A stretch of 64,000 nt of DNA from an uncultured Clostridium sp. Its GTDB lineage: Bacteria > Bacillota > Clostridia > Lachnospirales > Lachnospiraceae. A program made the position numbers and the translations under genes. This document shows positions 34,548-43,351 of the stretch, piece by piece. The stretch spans positions 84,074-148,073 of the forward strand of contig UQMJ01000004.1 in NCBI GenBank assembly GCA_900542035.1, given 5' to 3'. The notes below the pieces were generated by a model. That model worked only from the letters and a program-made list of their open reading frames with translations, was not told the DNA's origin and searched no databases. Position 1 is the first letter of the stretch, and every line of letters begins with the position of its first letter.

Positions 34548-34586
34548 TCCGCGGTTTCCTGAATAGGGAAGCCGCGGGATTTTTGT
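34548..34586 (+). terminator. Terminator of the nucleoside locus
   Basis: CCGCGGTTTCC and GGGAAGCCGCGG pair and are followed by ATTTTTG. Confidence 0.75.
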
Positions 34587-34606
34587 TATGGGCTTCTTAG
34601 AGAAGG

Positions 34607-34635
34607 TTGCCAATCGGGAAAAAACAGGTTATACT
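34607..34635 (+). promoter_or_regulatory. Predicted promoter of the nagA-like gene
   Basis: TTGCCA (34607-34612) and TATACT (34630-34635) have a 17-bp spacer. Confidence 0.65.
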
Positions 34636-34676
34636 GATTTTTAGAATCAAACAATCAGGAAAGAGAGGGGTTTGCA

Positions 34677-35816
34677 ATGATAATACAAAGTAGAAGGATC
34701 TGGATTGCCGGACAGTTTATTCCGGCACAGCTGGAAGTAAAGGATGGCGTAATTGCCCGTATTTATCAGTATGGGGAAAAGCCGGCGGATGAAGACTATG
34801 GAGACAAACGGATTGTTCCTGGATTTATTGATATTCATACACATGGCGCCTATGGATTTGATACCAATGACGCAGAACCGGAGGGCCTCAGAAACTGGAT
34901 GAAGCGGATTCCGGAAGAAGGAGTGACTTCCATTCTTCCCACAACGGTAACCCAGATGCCGGACGTTTTGACAGCGGCAGTAGCCAACGTGGCAAAGGTC
35001 ATTGAGGAAGGCTATGAAGGAGCAGAGATTTTAGGAATCCATTTTGAAGGCCCCTATCTGGATATGGAATATAAGGGAGCACAGCCTCCGGAAGCCATTG
35101 CAAAGCCAAGCGTGGAACAGTTTGCAGGCTATCAGGAAGCTGCAAAGGGTTGGATCAAATACATTACCCTGGCTCCGGAACAGGACAAGGACTTTGCTCT
35201 TACCAGATACTGCAGCCAGAACGGCGTAGTGGTCAGTATGGGGCATTCTGCAGCAACCTATGAAGAGGCGCTGATGGGGATTGCCAATGGAGCTGTTTCT
35301 ATGACTCATGTATACAATGGCATGACCCCTTACCATCACCGCAAGCCAGGGCTGGTAGGAATAGCCATGAGGGTTCGGGATATTTACGGCGAAGTAATCT
35401 GCGACGGATGCCATTCCCATCTGGCTGCATTAAACAATTATTTTACTGCAAAAGGCAGAGATTATGCAGTGATGGTCAGCGATTCCCTGAGAGCTAAGCA
35501 CTGCCCTCCAGGCGGAAATTACCAGTTAGGCGGCCATGATATTGAGATTGGGGAAGACGGACTGGCAAGGTTAAAAGGAACGGAGACCATTGCAGGCAGT
35601 ACGCTGTATATGAATCGGGGATTAAAGATTCTGGTAGAAAAGGCGATGATTCCATTTGACGCCGCTTTAAATTCCTGCACCATTAATCCGGCGAAAGCCC
35701 TTCGGGTAGATGACAGAAAAGGCCGTCTGGCGGCAGGATATGACGCGGACATCGTAGTTTTAGAGGATAACTACGATGTGGTTCAGACTTATTGCCGCGG
35801 AACTGCAATGCTATAA
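34677..35816 (+). CDS. nagA: N-acetylglucosamine-6-phosphate deacetylase
   Basis: NagA removes the acetyl group from GlcNAc-6-phosphate during amino-sugar use and cell-wall recycling. The 379-residue protein belongs to the amidohydrolase superfamily: metal motif DIHTHGAYGFDTND, the catalytic-Glu block HFEGPYLDMEYKGAQPPE near residue 123, MGHSAATYEEA, and THVYNGMTPYHHRKPG. VICDGCHSH and MVSDSLRAKHCPPGG follow; the Asp of the latter is expected to be catalytic. No nagB is adjacent. Monocistronic, with its own promoter. Confidence 0.9.
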   Translation: MIIQSRRIWIAGQFIPAQLEVKDGVIARIYQYGEKPADEDYGDKRIVPGFIDIHTHGAYGFDTNDAEPEGLRNWMKRIPEEGVTSILPTTVTQMPDVLTAAVANVAKVIEEGYEGAEILGIHFEGPYLDMEYKGAQPPEAIAKPSVEQFAGYQEAAKGWIKYITLAPEQDKDFALTRYCSQNGVVVSMGHSAATYEEALMGIANGAVSMTHVYNGMTPYHHRKPGLVGIAMRVRDIYGEVICDGCHSHLAALNNYFTAKGRDYAVMVSDSLRAKHCPPGGNYQLGGHDIEIGEDGLARLKGTETIAGSTLYMNRGLKILVEKAMIPFDAALNSCTINPAKALRVDDRKGRLAAGYDADIVVLEDNYDVVQTYCRGTAML

Positions 35817-35843
35817 GGAAAACAGCTCCCCATTCCTGCCGTA

Positions 35844-37271
35844 TCAGGAGGCAGGATGGAGAGCTGTTTTTTTGGAACGTTTTTTCAAGGAAATGTGGTA
35901 TTCCCTGCAGATTTGACGAATGGTAAAGAATCCGATAACAGCAGATAAAACGCCGACCGCAATGTTGCTGAATGCCATAACGATCCCAACGCTGACGCTT
36001 CCAAGAGAAGTAAACTGCTGAAGGGCCCAGAGTACGGGAACGCGGAAGGCGAATACCCGACAGAAGTTGATAAACAGGGTGGATTTGGTTTTTCCAAAGC
36101 CGTAAAGCATTCCGACAACTGCTGAGTTGATTCCCAGAGGAATGGCGCCCCATGCTTCAAACCGGTAGATGGATATAATCAGCTCCTGAAAAGCAGGGTC
36201 GTTCTGGGCAAACAGCCAGGTAATCTGACGCAGAAAGACCAGATTGAGGACCATGGTAACGGTACTGATGGCCATATTAATAGCAGCTGTCCAAAAGAAG
36301 ATTTCCAGCGCCCTGGCCGGTTTTCCGGCTCCTAAATTCTGGCTGATGATGGCAGAACTTCCATCCTGGAATCCGATGTGGGGAGTGGTACTGATTCCTC
36401 CGATGTTGTTTGAAATACCAAGAGCGCCTACGGTCAGGGCGCCGTAAACGGTGCTCATGGAATTGACCAGGACTTTTCCCAGGGAGAAGGCCGCTTTTTC
36501 CACAATAACCGGACCGGACAGAGTTAAAATGGGCAGAACCACTGTCTTTTTTAAGGAAATGCTGGAAAAGGAGAATCCAAAAGCATTGCCTGGCTGGCAG
36601 ATGTTGACGACAGCGGCGGCAAACATCAGCGCCTGGGAGATGATGGTGGCAATGGCAATCATGTGAATCCCGCCGTGGAATCCATATACGAATACTGCGG
36701 TCAGAATTAATTTTACAGCAATGACGGCGACATTGAGGATCAGAATCCATCTGGAATGCCCCCTGGCCCGTTCGACAGAAATATAGACATTGTTAAAAAA
36801 CATAATGACCATGCCGATTAAGTCCAGGCGAAAATAAGAAACGCCGTCAGCCATAAATTCTTCCGGAGTACCGGCGAATCTTAAAAATTCTTCTGTGAAA
36901 GGGAGCAAAACGCCCAGAAGAAGGATACTGACGGCGGCGCACAGCGAGTAAAGGGTGCTGACCCGTTTTTTTACCAGGTCAAAGTCTCCGGCTCCATAGG
37001 CTTCGCTGATTTTAACGCCTGCGCCAACTGCCAGACCGCCGCCTAAGGCCGACAGGGTCATGTCCAGCTGGGACAGATAAGAGATGGTGGACACCGCAGA
37101 AGAGCTGATGTGGGAAGCCATCAGGGAGTCCAGAATCTTAAACAGCTGATTTAAGCTCTGATAGAGAGCCAGAGGAACGCTTACATATAAAATTACTTTC
37201 CACGCCGAAGCGTTTAAGGAAAACTCACGGAATTTCCGGTCTTTTTCTGATAGTTCAGCTTGAGAACCCAT
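35844..37271 (-). CDS. MATE-family efflux transporter (first)
   Basis: The 475-residue protein has 12 hydrophobic segments and the MATE pattern (VPLALYQSLNQLFKILDSLMASHISSSAVS, then ISEAYGAGDFDLVKKRV in the first half). MATE proteins export drugs or metabolites using Na+ or H+ gradients. Start 37271 follows AAGGAAGG, while an upstream in-frame ATG at 37301 lacks a ribosome site. It is divergent from an AraC-type regulator, which may control it. Confidence 0.88.
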   Translation of the reverse strand: MGSQAELSEKDRKFREFSLNASAWKVILYVSVPLALYQSLNQLFKILDSLMASHISSSAVSTISYLSQLDMTLSALGGGLAVGAGVKISEAYGAGDFDLVKKRVSTLYSLCAAVSILLLGVLLPFTEEFLRFAGTPEEFMADGVSYFRLDLIGMVIMFFNNVYISVERARGHSRWILILNVAVIAVKLILTAVFVYGFHGGIHMIAIATIISQALMFAAAVVNICQPGNAFGFSFSSISLKKTVVLPILTLSGPVIVEKAAFSLGKVLVNSMSTVYGALTVGALGISNNIGGISTTPHIGFQDGSSAIISQNLGAGKPARALEIFFWTAAINMAISTVTMVLNLVFLRQITWLFAQNDPAFQELIISIYRFEAWGAIPLGINSAVVGMLYGFGKTKSTLFINFCRVFAFRVPVLWALQQFTSLGSVSVGIVMAFSNIAVGVLSAVIGFFTIRQICREYHISLKKRSKKTALHPAS

Positions 37272-37324
37272 AATATAAAATCCTTCCTTTTTTCTTTCCA
37301 TGAATATGACTGAATGAACTGCTC

Positions 37325-37339
37325 ATGGAACGTTTCCAT
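37325..37339. promoter_or_regulatory. Palindrome between the MATE and AraC genes
   Basis: ATGGAA-CGT-TTCCAT forms a 6-bp inverted repeat with a 3-base centre in the divergent intergenic region. It is a candidate operator for the adjacent regulator, though AraC sites are often direct repeats. Confidence 0.35.
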
Positions 37340-37464
37340 CATAATACAAAAATAAATGGTTTTCTACGATTTTTCTGTCTTATTTCAAGAAAACTACTGA
37401 TTTTTTGTTTTGTTTCGGATAAAATGAAGAGAGAAAAAGAAGGTGCGGAAGGAAGGAAAACAGG

Positions 37465-38367
37465 ATGGAAGAAAAAAATTTTATGCCGGAGGCATATGGA
37501 TGGCCGCCGGAAGCAGAGCTTACCAGGAAAAAGAGGGAACAAGGATTTTCGATGGGAGACGCCCATTCCCATCCGGTTTACGAGCTGTTTTACCTGACTT
37601 CCGGTACGTGCAGGGTATTTATCGGGCATTCGATTTATTATGTCAATGCCGGAGATTTTATTTTAATCCGGCCAGGACAGCTTCACAAAACCACTTATGA
37701 ATCCAGTCCGGTAGCTGAGCGGGTAACCATTGGATTTTTAGAGCCGGCAGCAGAACTGATGCGGAAATTATGTCCAGGGGCAGATGTGGATCAGCTTTTT
37801 CATACCGTGAAAATCGGAATTTCCGCAGAACGCCGCCCATATGCAGAAGAACTGTTCCGGAAAATAGAAGATGAAGGGCAGAGGGCAGACGGCTATTGTG
37901 CCATGCTGAAAGGCGGATACCTGCTGGAACTGCTGGCATTTTTAGGAAGGGAAGGGAAAAAAGCGGGAATTTCGGAAAGTCTGGACGAGATAGAGATGGA
38001 GATTCAAAAGGCGGCCGATTATCTGTACATCCATTATCCGGATCCGTTAAGCCTGGAAAAGATGGCAGAACAGGCTCATATGAGTCCCGCTTATTTTTCT
38101 AAAAAATTCCATAAACTGACGGGATTTGGATTTAAGGAATATCTGACCCATGTCCGCATTGAGGCGGCAGCAAAGATGCTGGCCCAGGGCGAAGAATCCA
38201 TAACAGAAATTGCTTTAAGCTGCGGATACAGCGACGGCAATTATTTTGGCGACGTTTTCCGCAAATTAAAAGGGATGTCTCCCAGGCAGTACCGGAGCAG
38301 GGTCAAACGTTTGGATAAAAGTCTCTTGAATAAAAGTATATCAGCCCTTACAATAGAAGGGAAATAG
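37465..38367 (+). CDS. AraC-family transcriptional regulator with cupin sensor
   Basis: The 300-residue protein has an N-terminal cupin-like ligand domain (HSHPVYELFYLTSGTCRVFIG, NAGDFILIRPGQLHKTTY). Its C-terminal AraC DNA-binding domain has two helix-turn-helix units (LSLEKMAEQAHMSPAYFSKKFHKLTG, then ITEIALSCGYSDGNYFGDVFRKLKGMSPRQYR, split over residues about 195-290). The divergent MATE gene and the following TSUP gene are candidate targets. GGAAGG and ACAGG precede the ATG. Confidence 0.9.
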   Translation: MEEKNFMPEAYGWPPEAELTRKKREQGFSMGDAHSHPVYELFYLTSGTCRVFIGHSIYYVNAGDFILIRPGQLHKTTYESSPVAERVTIGFLEPAAELMRKLCPGADVDQLFHTVKIGISAERRPYAEELFRKIEDEGQRADGYCAMLKGGYLLELLAFLGREGKKAGISESLDEIEMEIQKAADYLYIHYPDPLSLEKMAEQAHMSPAYFSKKFHKLTGFGFKEYLTHVRIEAAAKMLAQGEESITEIALSCGYSDGNYFGDVFRKLKGMSPRQYRSRVKRLDKSLLNKSISALTIEGK

Positions 38368-38392
38368 ATTTGTAGAATAGGAGTGGTAAATT

Positions 38393-39181
38393 ATGATGTA
38401 TCTGTTGTTCGTGCTGGTAAGTTTCGGTGCGTCAATTGTTGGAGCAATTTGCGGAATCGGCGGCGGAGTAATTATTAAGCCGACCCTGGACGCATTTGGG
38501 GTGTTAAGCGTGGCAACCATAAGCTTTCTGTCTGGCTGTACGGTATTGTCCATGTCCTGTTATTCGGTAATAAAGGCAAAGATGGCAGGAGATTCCAGCG
38601 TAGATACAAAGACGGGCACGCCGTTAGCAATCGGCGCGGCTGCCGGAGGCATTGTAGGCAAGATGATGTTCCAGTATCTGTCCAATCTGTTTGCAGATAA
38701 GGATATGGTAGGGGCAGTCCAGGCCGGATGCCTGATGATTATTACGCTGGGAACCTTAATCTATACGATTAATAAATCTAAAATCAAAACCCGCAGGCTG
38801 ACCAATGCAGGAGTATGCCTGATAATTGGTCTTGTACTGGGAATTATGTCTTCTTTCTTAGGAATTGGCGGCGGCCCGATTAACCTGGTGGTTCTGTTCT
38901 ATTTCTTTTCTATGGACACCAAGACGGCAGCAGCAAACTCTCTGTACATTATCCTGTTTTCCCAGATTACCAGTCTAGCCAATACCCTGATTACCAGAAC
39001 GGTTCCAGAGTTCGACGCAGTTTTGTTAGTTCTTATGGTAATCGCAGGAATCGGCGGAGGCATGGCTGGCCGTTCCATTAATAAGAAAATCGATACCGAT
39101 ACCGTGGACAAGCTGTTTATCGGATTGATGGTCGTACTGATTTTAATCAATATTTATAACATTTACCGTTTTATGGCATAA
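38393..39181 (+). CDS. TSUP (TauE/SafE) family membrane transporter
   Basis: The 262-residue protein has about eight hydrophobic segments and two glycine-rich repeats, GAICGIGGGVIIKPTLD near residue 20 and SSFLGIGGGPINLVV near residue 155. These are the internal duplication typical of TauE/SafE (formerly DUF81) transporters. Known members move sulfite, sulfoacetate or other organic sulfur anions; the substrate here is unknown. Two adjacent ATG codons (38393, 38396) with AGGAG upstream. Confidence 0.88.
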   Translation: MMYLLFVLVSFGASIVGAICGIGGGVIIKPTLDAFGVLSVATISFLSGCTVLSMSCYSVIKAKMAGDSSVDTKTGTPLAIGAAAGGIVGKMMFQYLSNLFADKDMVGAVQAGCLMIITLGTLIYTINKSKIKTRRLTNAGVCLIIGLVLGIMSSFLGIGGGPINLVVLFYFFSMDTKTAAANSLYIILFSQITSLANTLITRTVPEFDAVLLVLMVIAGIGGGMAGRSINKKIDTDTVDKLFIGLMVVLILINIYNIYRFMA

Positions 39182-39189
39182 GGGAAAAG

Positions 39190-39232
39190 AAACCGCTGCT
39201 TACCAGTTTTTCTGGCAGGCAGCGGTTTTTTG
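39190..39232. terminator. Terminator between TSUP and fic genes
   Basis: AAACCGCTGC with inner CCAG pairs with CTGG and GCAGCGGTT and is followed by TTTTTT. The stem can serve the convergent fic gene on the other strand. Confidence 0.85.
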
Positions 39233-39239
39233 CGGAGAT

Positions 39240-40232
39240 TTACATTTTTACATAGCGCTGATTTCTGCTGTTTGGTTTATCCGGTATGGTCATCTGTATC
39301 AGACCTGCTGCAAGAGCCGGCTTTAGATAATGTTTCCTTAACGTTTCTTTGGACTTTAAGCCTAGTCGTTCCATAATGGCAGATGAGGGGTAGGGTATAT
39401 CATATTCCATACACGCGAGAAGGCGTTTCACATATTCCGAGGATTCGGCGGACGTTTTGTTTACCTGAAGAATGACCTCATCCAGAATCTGGTCTATCAT
39501 TTCAAGCATAAATTCAATAAATACATTGGAATCTCCATTTACATGGCATTTGGCGATCGCATCATAGTAACGCTCCTGAAATCGCTCAATCTGGCTTTCC
39601 AAGGGAATATATTCAAATACGCTTCTCCAACGGTACAGCAGAACAGTGTGCCACAATCTTGCCATTCTGCCATTTCCATCTGAAAATGGATGAATAAATA
39701 CAAATTCATAATGAAAAACAGCCGATGCAATCAGAGGATGAACCGTTTTTCCGCTTGTTTTTACCCAGTCCAGTAAATTTTTTACCAAATCCGGAATCAG
39801 ATTGGGCGGCGGGGCAATAAAAATACAGGTATCTCCTGAAAATACTCCTTCATCTCCCTTCCGGAATACGCCAGACTCATTGACAGTCCGGTAAGTCATG
39901 ATTCCATGGATTCTTTTTAAATCGGAAATACTGGAAGGCTCAATTTCCCCAATCTTTTCATAAGCGGCATAAGCGTTTTTGACTTCCTGGATTTCTTTTT
40001 GATCCCCTAATACCACACGGCCATTAATCACATCCCTGACCTGGGATAATGACAGGGAATTGGCCTCGATTTTTAAAGAGGAATGGATGGAAGAAATCCG
40101 GTTGTTTTTCCTTAAATGCGGTCTGGATTCCAGTTCTTTATGAGTGGTTATTTTTCCGACTTTTTCTGAAATTGTTGAAACAAGTTCCAGCATTCTATTG
40201 GTAATGGTATAGGGCGGTATATAATTACTCAC
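39240..40232 (-). CDS. Fic-domain protein with C-terminal winged helix
   Basis: The 330-residue protein carries the Fic catalytic motif HPFSDGNGR at residues 181-189, a full match to the HxFx(D/E)GNGRxxR pattern used to transfer AMP from ATP to proteins. Near the N-terminus SSLKIEAN (51-58) resembles the Fic inhibitory (S/T)xxxE(G/N) motif, with Ala in the last place. A C-terminal segment (about 267-330, SSAIMERLGLKSKETLRKHYLKPALAAGLI) looks like a winged-helix DNA-binding domain. GTG start at 40232 with GAGGTGA upstream. Immediately upstream lies a 12-bp tandem array. Target protein unknown. Confidence 0.9.
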   Translation of the reverse strand: MSNYIPPYTITNRMLELVSTISEKVGKITTHKELESRPHLRKNNRISSIHSSLKIEANSLSLSQVRDVINGRVVLGDQKEIQEVKNAYAAYEKIGEIEPSSISDLKRIHGIMTYRTVNESGVFRKGDEGVFSGDTCIFIAPPPNLIPDLVKNLLDWVKTSGKTVHPLIASAVFHYEFVFIHPFSDGNGRMARLWHTVLLYRWRSVFEYIPLESQIERFQERYYDAIAKCHVNGDSNVFIEFMLEMIDQILDEVILQVNKTSAESSEYVKRLLACMEYDIPYPSSAIMERLGLKSKETLRKHYLKPALAAGLIQMTIPDKPNSRNQRYVKM

Positions 40233-40245
40233 AGTTTCACCTCAT

Positions 40246-40293
40246 CTTGCTTATTATCTTACTTATTATCTTACTTACTATCTTGCGTATTAT
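40246..40293 (-). repeat. Four tandem 12-bp repeats upstream of fic
   Basis: On the plus strand four 12-bp units follow each other exactly: CTTGCTTATTAT, CTTACTTATTAT, CTTACTTACTAT and CTTGCGTATTAT (40246-40293), with a partial fifth (CTTAC). On the fic sense strand they read as repeats of ATAATAAGYAAG, sitting in the 67 bases between the GNAT stop and the fic start. The array likely overlaps promoter elements. Confidence 0.85.
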
Positions 40294-40299
40294 CTTACA

Positions 40300-40932
40300 C
40301 TATTCTACAAAGGAGTGGCTCATAATATAAAATTCATCCTGGCTGGGAAGGTGCTTTTTCTCCATTTTTTCCAGGGTATCGTCAAATTTCTGGGCATCTT
40401 CTTCGGAAACTGCCATGACTGGACTGTCGTAGTAAAACCATTTTTTTCCATCTAATGCGCCGGCAATCAGTTCTTTTACCATCATGGCAGACGGGAATTT
40501 GCCGCCTTCTACGCAGACATTAAACTTTTTGCAGCTCTGGAACCCGCGGCTTACATAGTTTGCCGGACTTCCGAAAATGACGATAACATCATAGCCGAGA
40601 GCGGCGGCTTTCTCAAAGGAATGCTCCAAAAGAAGCTTTCCAAGGCCCTTTCTCTGATGGGCTGGGTCGATACAAACAGGACCGAAGGTCAGAATCTGTT
40701 TTTCTGTGCCCTGTTCGTCGATCAGGCGGGATTTGGTATACATAATGTTTCCGATGATTTCCCCATCCTGTTCCATTACAAAGTCCAGTTCTGGAATAAA
40801 GTCTTCATGCTCCCGCATGATGCGGACCAGGTAATGTTCGGAACAACCTGGGACATAGATGTTATAAAATGCTTTTCTGGTAAGAGTTTCAACGGCCTGG
40901 TAATCTTTCGGCTCTTCATTTCTGATAATCAT
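40300..40932 (-). CDS. GNAT-family N-acetyltransferase
   Basis: The 210-residue protein has the GNAT acetyl-CoA fold: IRNEEPKDYQAVETLTRKAF at the N-terminus, GPVCIDPAHQRKGLGKLLLEHSFE with the acetyl-CoA pyrophosphate-binding segment (RKGLGK, about residues 109-114), and a FGSPANYVSRGFQ block near residue 135. Substrate unknown. AGGAGG precedes ATG 40932; the frame opens further upstream inside the lysR end. Possibly co-transcribed with fic, 67 bases downstream. Confidence 0.87.
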   Translation of the reverse strand: MIIRNEEPKDYQAVETLTRKAFYNIYVPGCSEHYLVRIMREHEDFIPELDFVMEQDGEIIGNIMYTKSRLIDEQGTEKQILTFGPVCIDPAHQRKGLGKLLLEHSFEKAAALGYDVIVIFGSPANYVSRGFQSCKKFNVCVEGGKFPSAMMVKELIAGALDGKKWFYYDSPVMAVSEEDAQKFDDTLEKMEKKHLPSQDEFYIMSHSFVE

Positions 40933-40973
40933 GGGATACCTCCTGAATGTGTGTGATTGTCTGTGTATTGGTT

Positions 40974-41876
40974 TCAGTGCGCCGGAAAGCGCGTCCCCGT
41001 ACAAATATTCCAGAATGCCTGACCGGCCAGGGACATTGGATACTGGGGATTCTGGACTGCGCAGATACGGCGCGGCGGGACCGGAAGATTGAAATCCAGT
41101 TTTACCAGACGGCCGTTTTTTAAAAAAGGATCGGCAAAATTTTCCGGCACAAGAGCCAGGCCGAGATTTTCGGCTGCCAGCGGACAGAGCAGATCCGTAG
41201 TGGGAAGTTCAATATCCGGCTGCAGATGAAATCCTTCCGCAGAAAACTGCTGTTCCCAGAATTCTCTGGTAGCGGTACCGCTTTCTGTACAGATAAGAGG
41301 ATAGGACAGCAGATCTTTTAAGGACAGCTTCCGGCCCTGTAAAAAGGAAAAGGCGGGGCCGGCCACTACAATATCCTGGAAGCTGTCTAATGGACAAATA
41401 ACAAACTCCTCTTCTTCAGGAATGGGAGAAATGACCACTGCAAAATCCAGATCCCCATTTTTCAGGGCGGCAACTGCGCTGATGGCATTGTAGGACTGAA
41501 TCCGGAACTTGATGGAAGGAAATTCTTCGTGGAACCGGCCAAACCGCGGCAGCAGGTAATGGTGAAGCGTCATTTCGCTGGCGCCCAGCCGGATGGTTCC
41601 GGAATCCAGAGACTGGAGACTGCTCAGTTCGCTTTCCGCCGCAAAAATCTGCTGGCAGGCCTTGGCAATGTGCTGGTAGAGGATGTTTCCCTCCGGCGTC
41701 AGGAGAAGCCCCTTTTTTGTTCGGATAAACAGAGAGCATCCCAAATCATTTTCCAAGTTCTGGATTAGGCGGCTGACCGTAGGCTGGGACAAAAACAGTT
41801 CCTTTGCAGCCAGGGTCATGCTGCCAAGGGATGCGGCGTAGTAAAAGATTTTGTAATAATCAAAATTTGTGCTCAT
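40974..41876 (-). CDS. LysR-family transcriptional regulator
   Basis: The 300-residue protein has the N-terminal LysR helix-turn-helix (YYAASLGSMTLAAKELFLSQPTVSRLIQNLENDLGCSLF, seen from residue 12) and a two-lobed effector domain (LDFAVVISPIPEEEEFVI, LICTESGTATREFWEQQF). Start 41876 follows AAGGGG; an in-frame ATG at 41894 is possible. It is divergent from the second MATE gene with a palindrome at 41889-41911 between them, a layout typical of LysR control. Confidence 0.9.
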   Translation of the reverse strand: MSTNFDYYKIFYYAASLGSMTLAAKELFLSQPTVSRLIQNLENDLGCSLFIRTKKGLLLTPEGNILYQHIAKACQQIFAAESELSSLQSLDSGTIRLGASEMTLHHYLLPRFGRFHEEFPSIKFRIQSYNAISAVAALKNGDLDFAVVISPIPEEEEFVICPLDSFQDIVVAGPAFSFLQGRKLSLKDLLSYPLICTESGTATREFWEQQFSAEGFHLQPDIELPTTDLLCPLAAENLGLALVPENFADPFLKNGRLVKLDFNLPVPPRRICAVQNPQYPMSLAGQAFWNICTGTRFPAH

Positions 41877-41888
41877 AAAGCCCCTTCT

Positions 41889-41911
41889 ATCCATAGATAA
41901 AACGTATGGAT
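41889..41911. promoter_or_regulatory. Palindromic LysR-type site
   Basis: ATCCATA (41889-41895) and TATGGAT (41905-41911) are perfect 7-bp arms separated by 9 bases. They lie between the divergent lysR and MATE genes and close to the lysR start, so the regulator may bind here. Confidence 0.5.
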
Positions 41912-42003
41912 AAATGCAAAAAATATCATTATCAAAAAATATTTGAATATAGTATAATCAATTACGAAAAATTTGACAAGAGATATGATAGGAGCATAAG
42001 AAA

Positions 42004-43338
42004 ATGAATAAGGATTTAACACAAGGAAGTCCGTCCAAGGCGTTGTGGATGTTTTCCATTCCCATGTTTGTCAGCGTGATTTTCCAACAACTGTATAATA
42101 TTGCAGACAGCGTGGTAGCCGGAAAGTTTGCAGGAGAAAGCGCCTTGGCAGCGGTAGGAGCCTCTTATCCCATTACTATGATTTTTATGGCAGTAGCGGT
42201 GGGAAGCAACATTGGATGCGCAGTAGTCATTTCCCAGCTGTTTGGGGCAAAGCGGTATGGGGAATTAAAAACAGCAGTGTATACGACGCTGATTTCCAGC
42301 AGCGTGATCAGCGCGATATTAATGGCCCTGGGCCTGATTTTCTGCCGTCCTATGCTTTCTGGACTTCAGACTCCGCAAAATATCTTCGAGGATGGAGCGC
42401 TGTATCTGAATATTTATATCGGAGGCTTCTTATTTCTGTTTCTTTACAACGTCAGCACAGGTATTTTTACCTCTCTGGGAGATTCCAGAACGCCTCTTTA
42501 CTTTCTGATTGGATCGTCTCTGGGAAATATTGTGCTGGATCTGGTATTTGTCATTGTATTTCACTGGGGAGTGGCAGGCGTTGCCTGGGCGACGTTTCTG
42601 GCTCAGGGTGCGGCTTGTATTCTTGCCCTGTTTGCATTAAAAAAGCGGATGCAGTCCATTCCGGCAGAAGGAGAAATTGAACTTTTTTCCTGGGGAATGC
42701 TTCGAAGAATCAGTACGGTGGCCATTCCAAGTATTTTACAGCAGAGCTTTATTTCAGTGGGGAATTTATTTATCCAGAGCTTGGTCAACAGTTTTGGTTC
42801 TTCCGTCATTGCCGGTTATTCAGCAGCAGTAAAGCTTAATACATTTACCATCACGTCATTGACCACTCTGGGAAATGGTTTGTCCAGTTTTACTGCCCAG
42901 AACATCGGAGCCGGAAAAGCAGATCGGGTAAAGAAAGGATTTCGGGCCGGACTGGGAATGGGGCTTTTCGTAGCGTCTGTATTTTTAGTCATTTACTGGT
43001 TCTTTACAGAGCCGGTCATTCATATTTTTATGGAGGAAACAGGCGGTCTGGCTATGGAGACCGGAGTGGAATTTTTAAAGATAGTATCTCCATTCTATCT
43101 GGTGGTCATGACAAAACTGATTGCGGACGGAGTGCTTAGGGGAGCCGGATGCATGAAGCAGTTTATGATTGCAACATTTACAGATTTGATTCTTCGTGTT
43201 ATCCTGTCTTATATACTGGCCGTACCAATGGGGGCAGCGGGAATCTGGCTGTCTTGGCCGATTGGCTGGAGTATTGCCGCAGTCCTTTCCATTGGATTCT
43301 ATCTTCAGGGAGGATGGAAGAAATCTGGCCTGGTTTAA
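42004..43338 (+). CDS. MATE-family efflux transporter (second)
   Basis: The 444-residue protein has 12 hydrophobic segments and a clear MATE sequence pattern (IPMFVSVIFQQLYNIADSVVAGKFAGESALAAVGASYPI, TMIFMAVAVGSNIGCAVVISQLFGAKR, read in segments from residue 17). It likely exports a drug or metabolite with Na+ or H+ antiport. TATAAT at 41953-41958 is a likely -10 box; AGGAG precedes the ATG. The esterase gene begins 13 bases after its stop, suggesting one transcript. Confidence 0.92.
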   Translation: MNKDLTQGSPSKALWMFSIPMFVSVIFQQLYNIADSVVAGKFAGESALAAVGASYPITMIFMAVAVGSNIGCAVVISQLFGAKRYGELKTAVYTTLISSSVISAILMALGLIFCRPMLSGLQTPQNIFEDGALYLNIYIGGFLFLFLYNVSTGIFTSLGDSRTPLYFLIGSSLGNIVLDLVFVIVFHWGVAGVAWATFLAQGAACILALFALKKRMQSIPAEGEIELFSWGMLRRISTVAIPSILQQSFISVGNLFIQSLVNSFGSSVIAGYSAAVKLNTFTITSLTTLGNGLSSFTAQNIGAGKADRVKKGFRAGLGMGLFVASVFLVIYWFFTEPVIHIFMEETGGLAMETGVEFLKIVSPFYLVVMTKLIADGVLRGAGCMKQFMIATFTDLILRVILSYILAVPMGAAGIWLSWPIGWSIAAVLSIGFYLQGGWKKSGLV

Positions 43339-43351
43339 GGAGGAACAATTT

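Noticed and set aside
40246..40293. Possible short CRISPR array
   Set aside because: Repeats are only 12 bp and directly adjacent with no spacers; no cas genes nearby.
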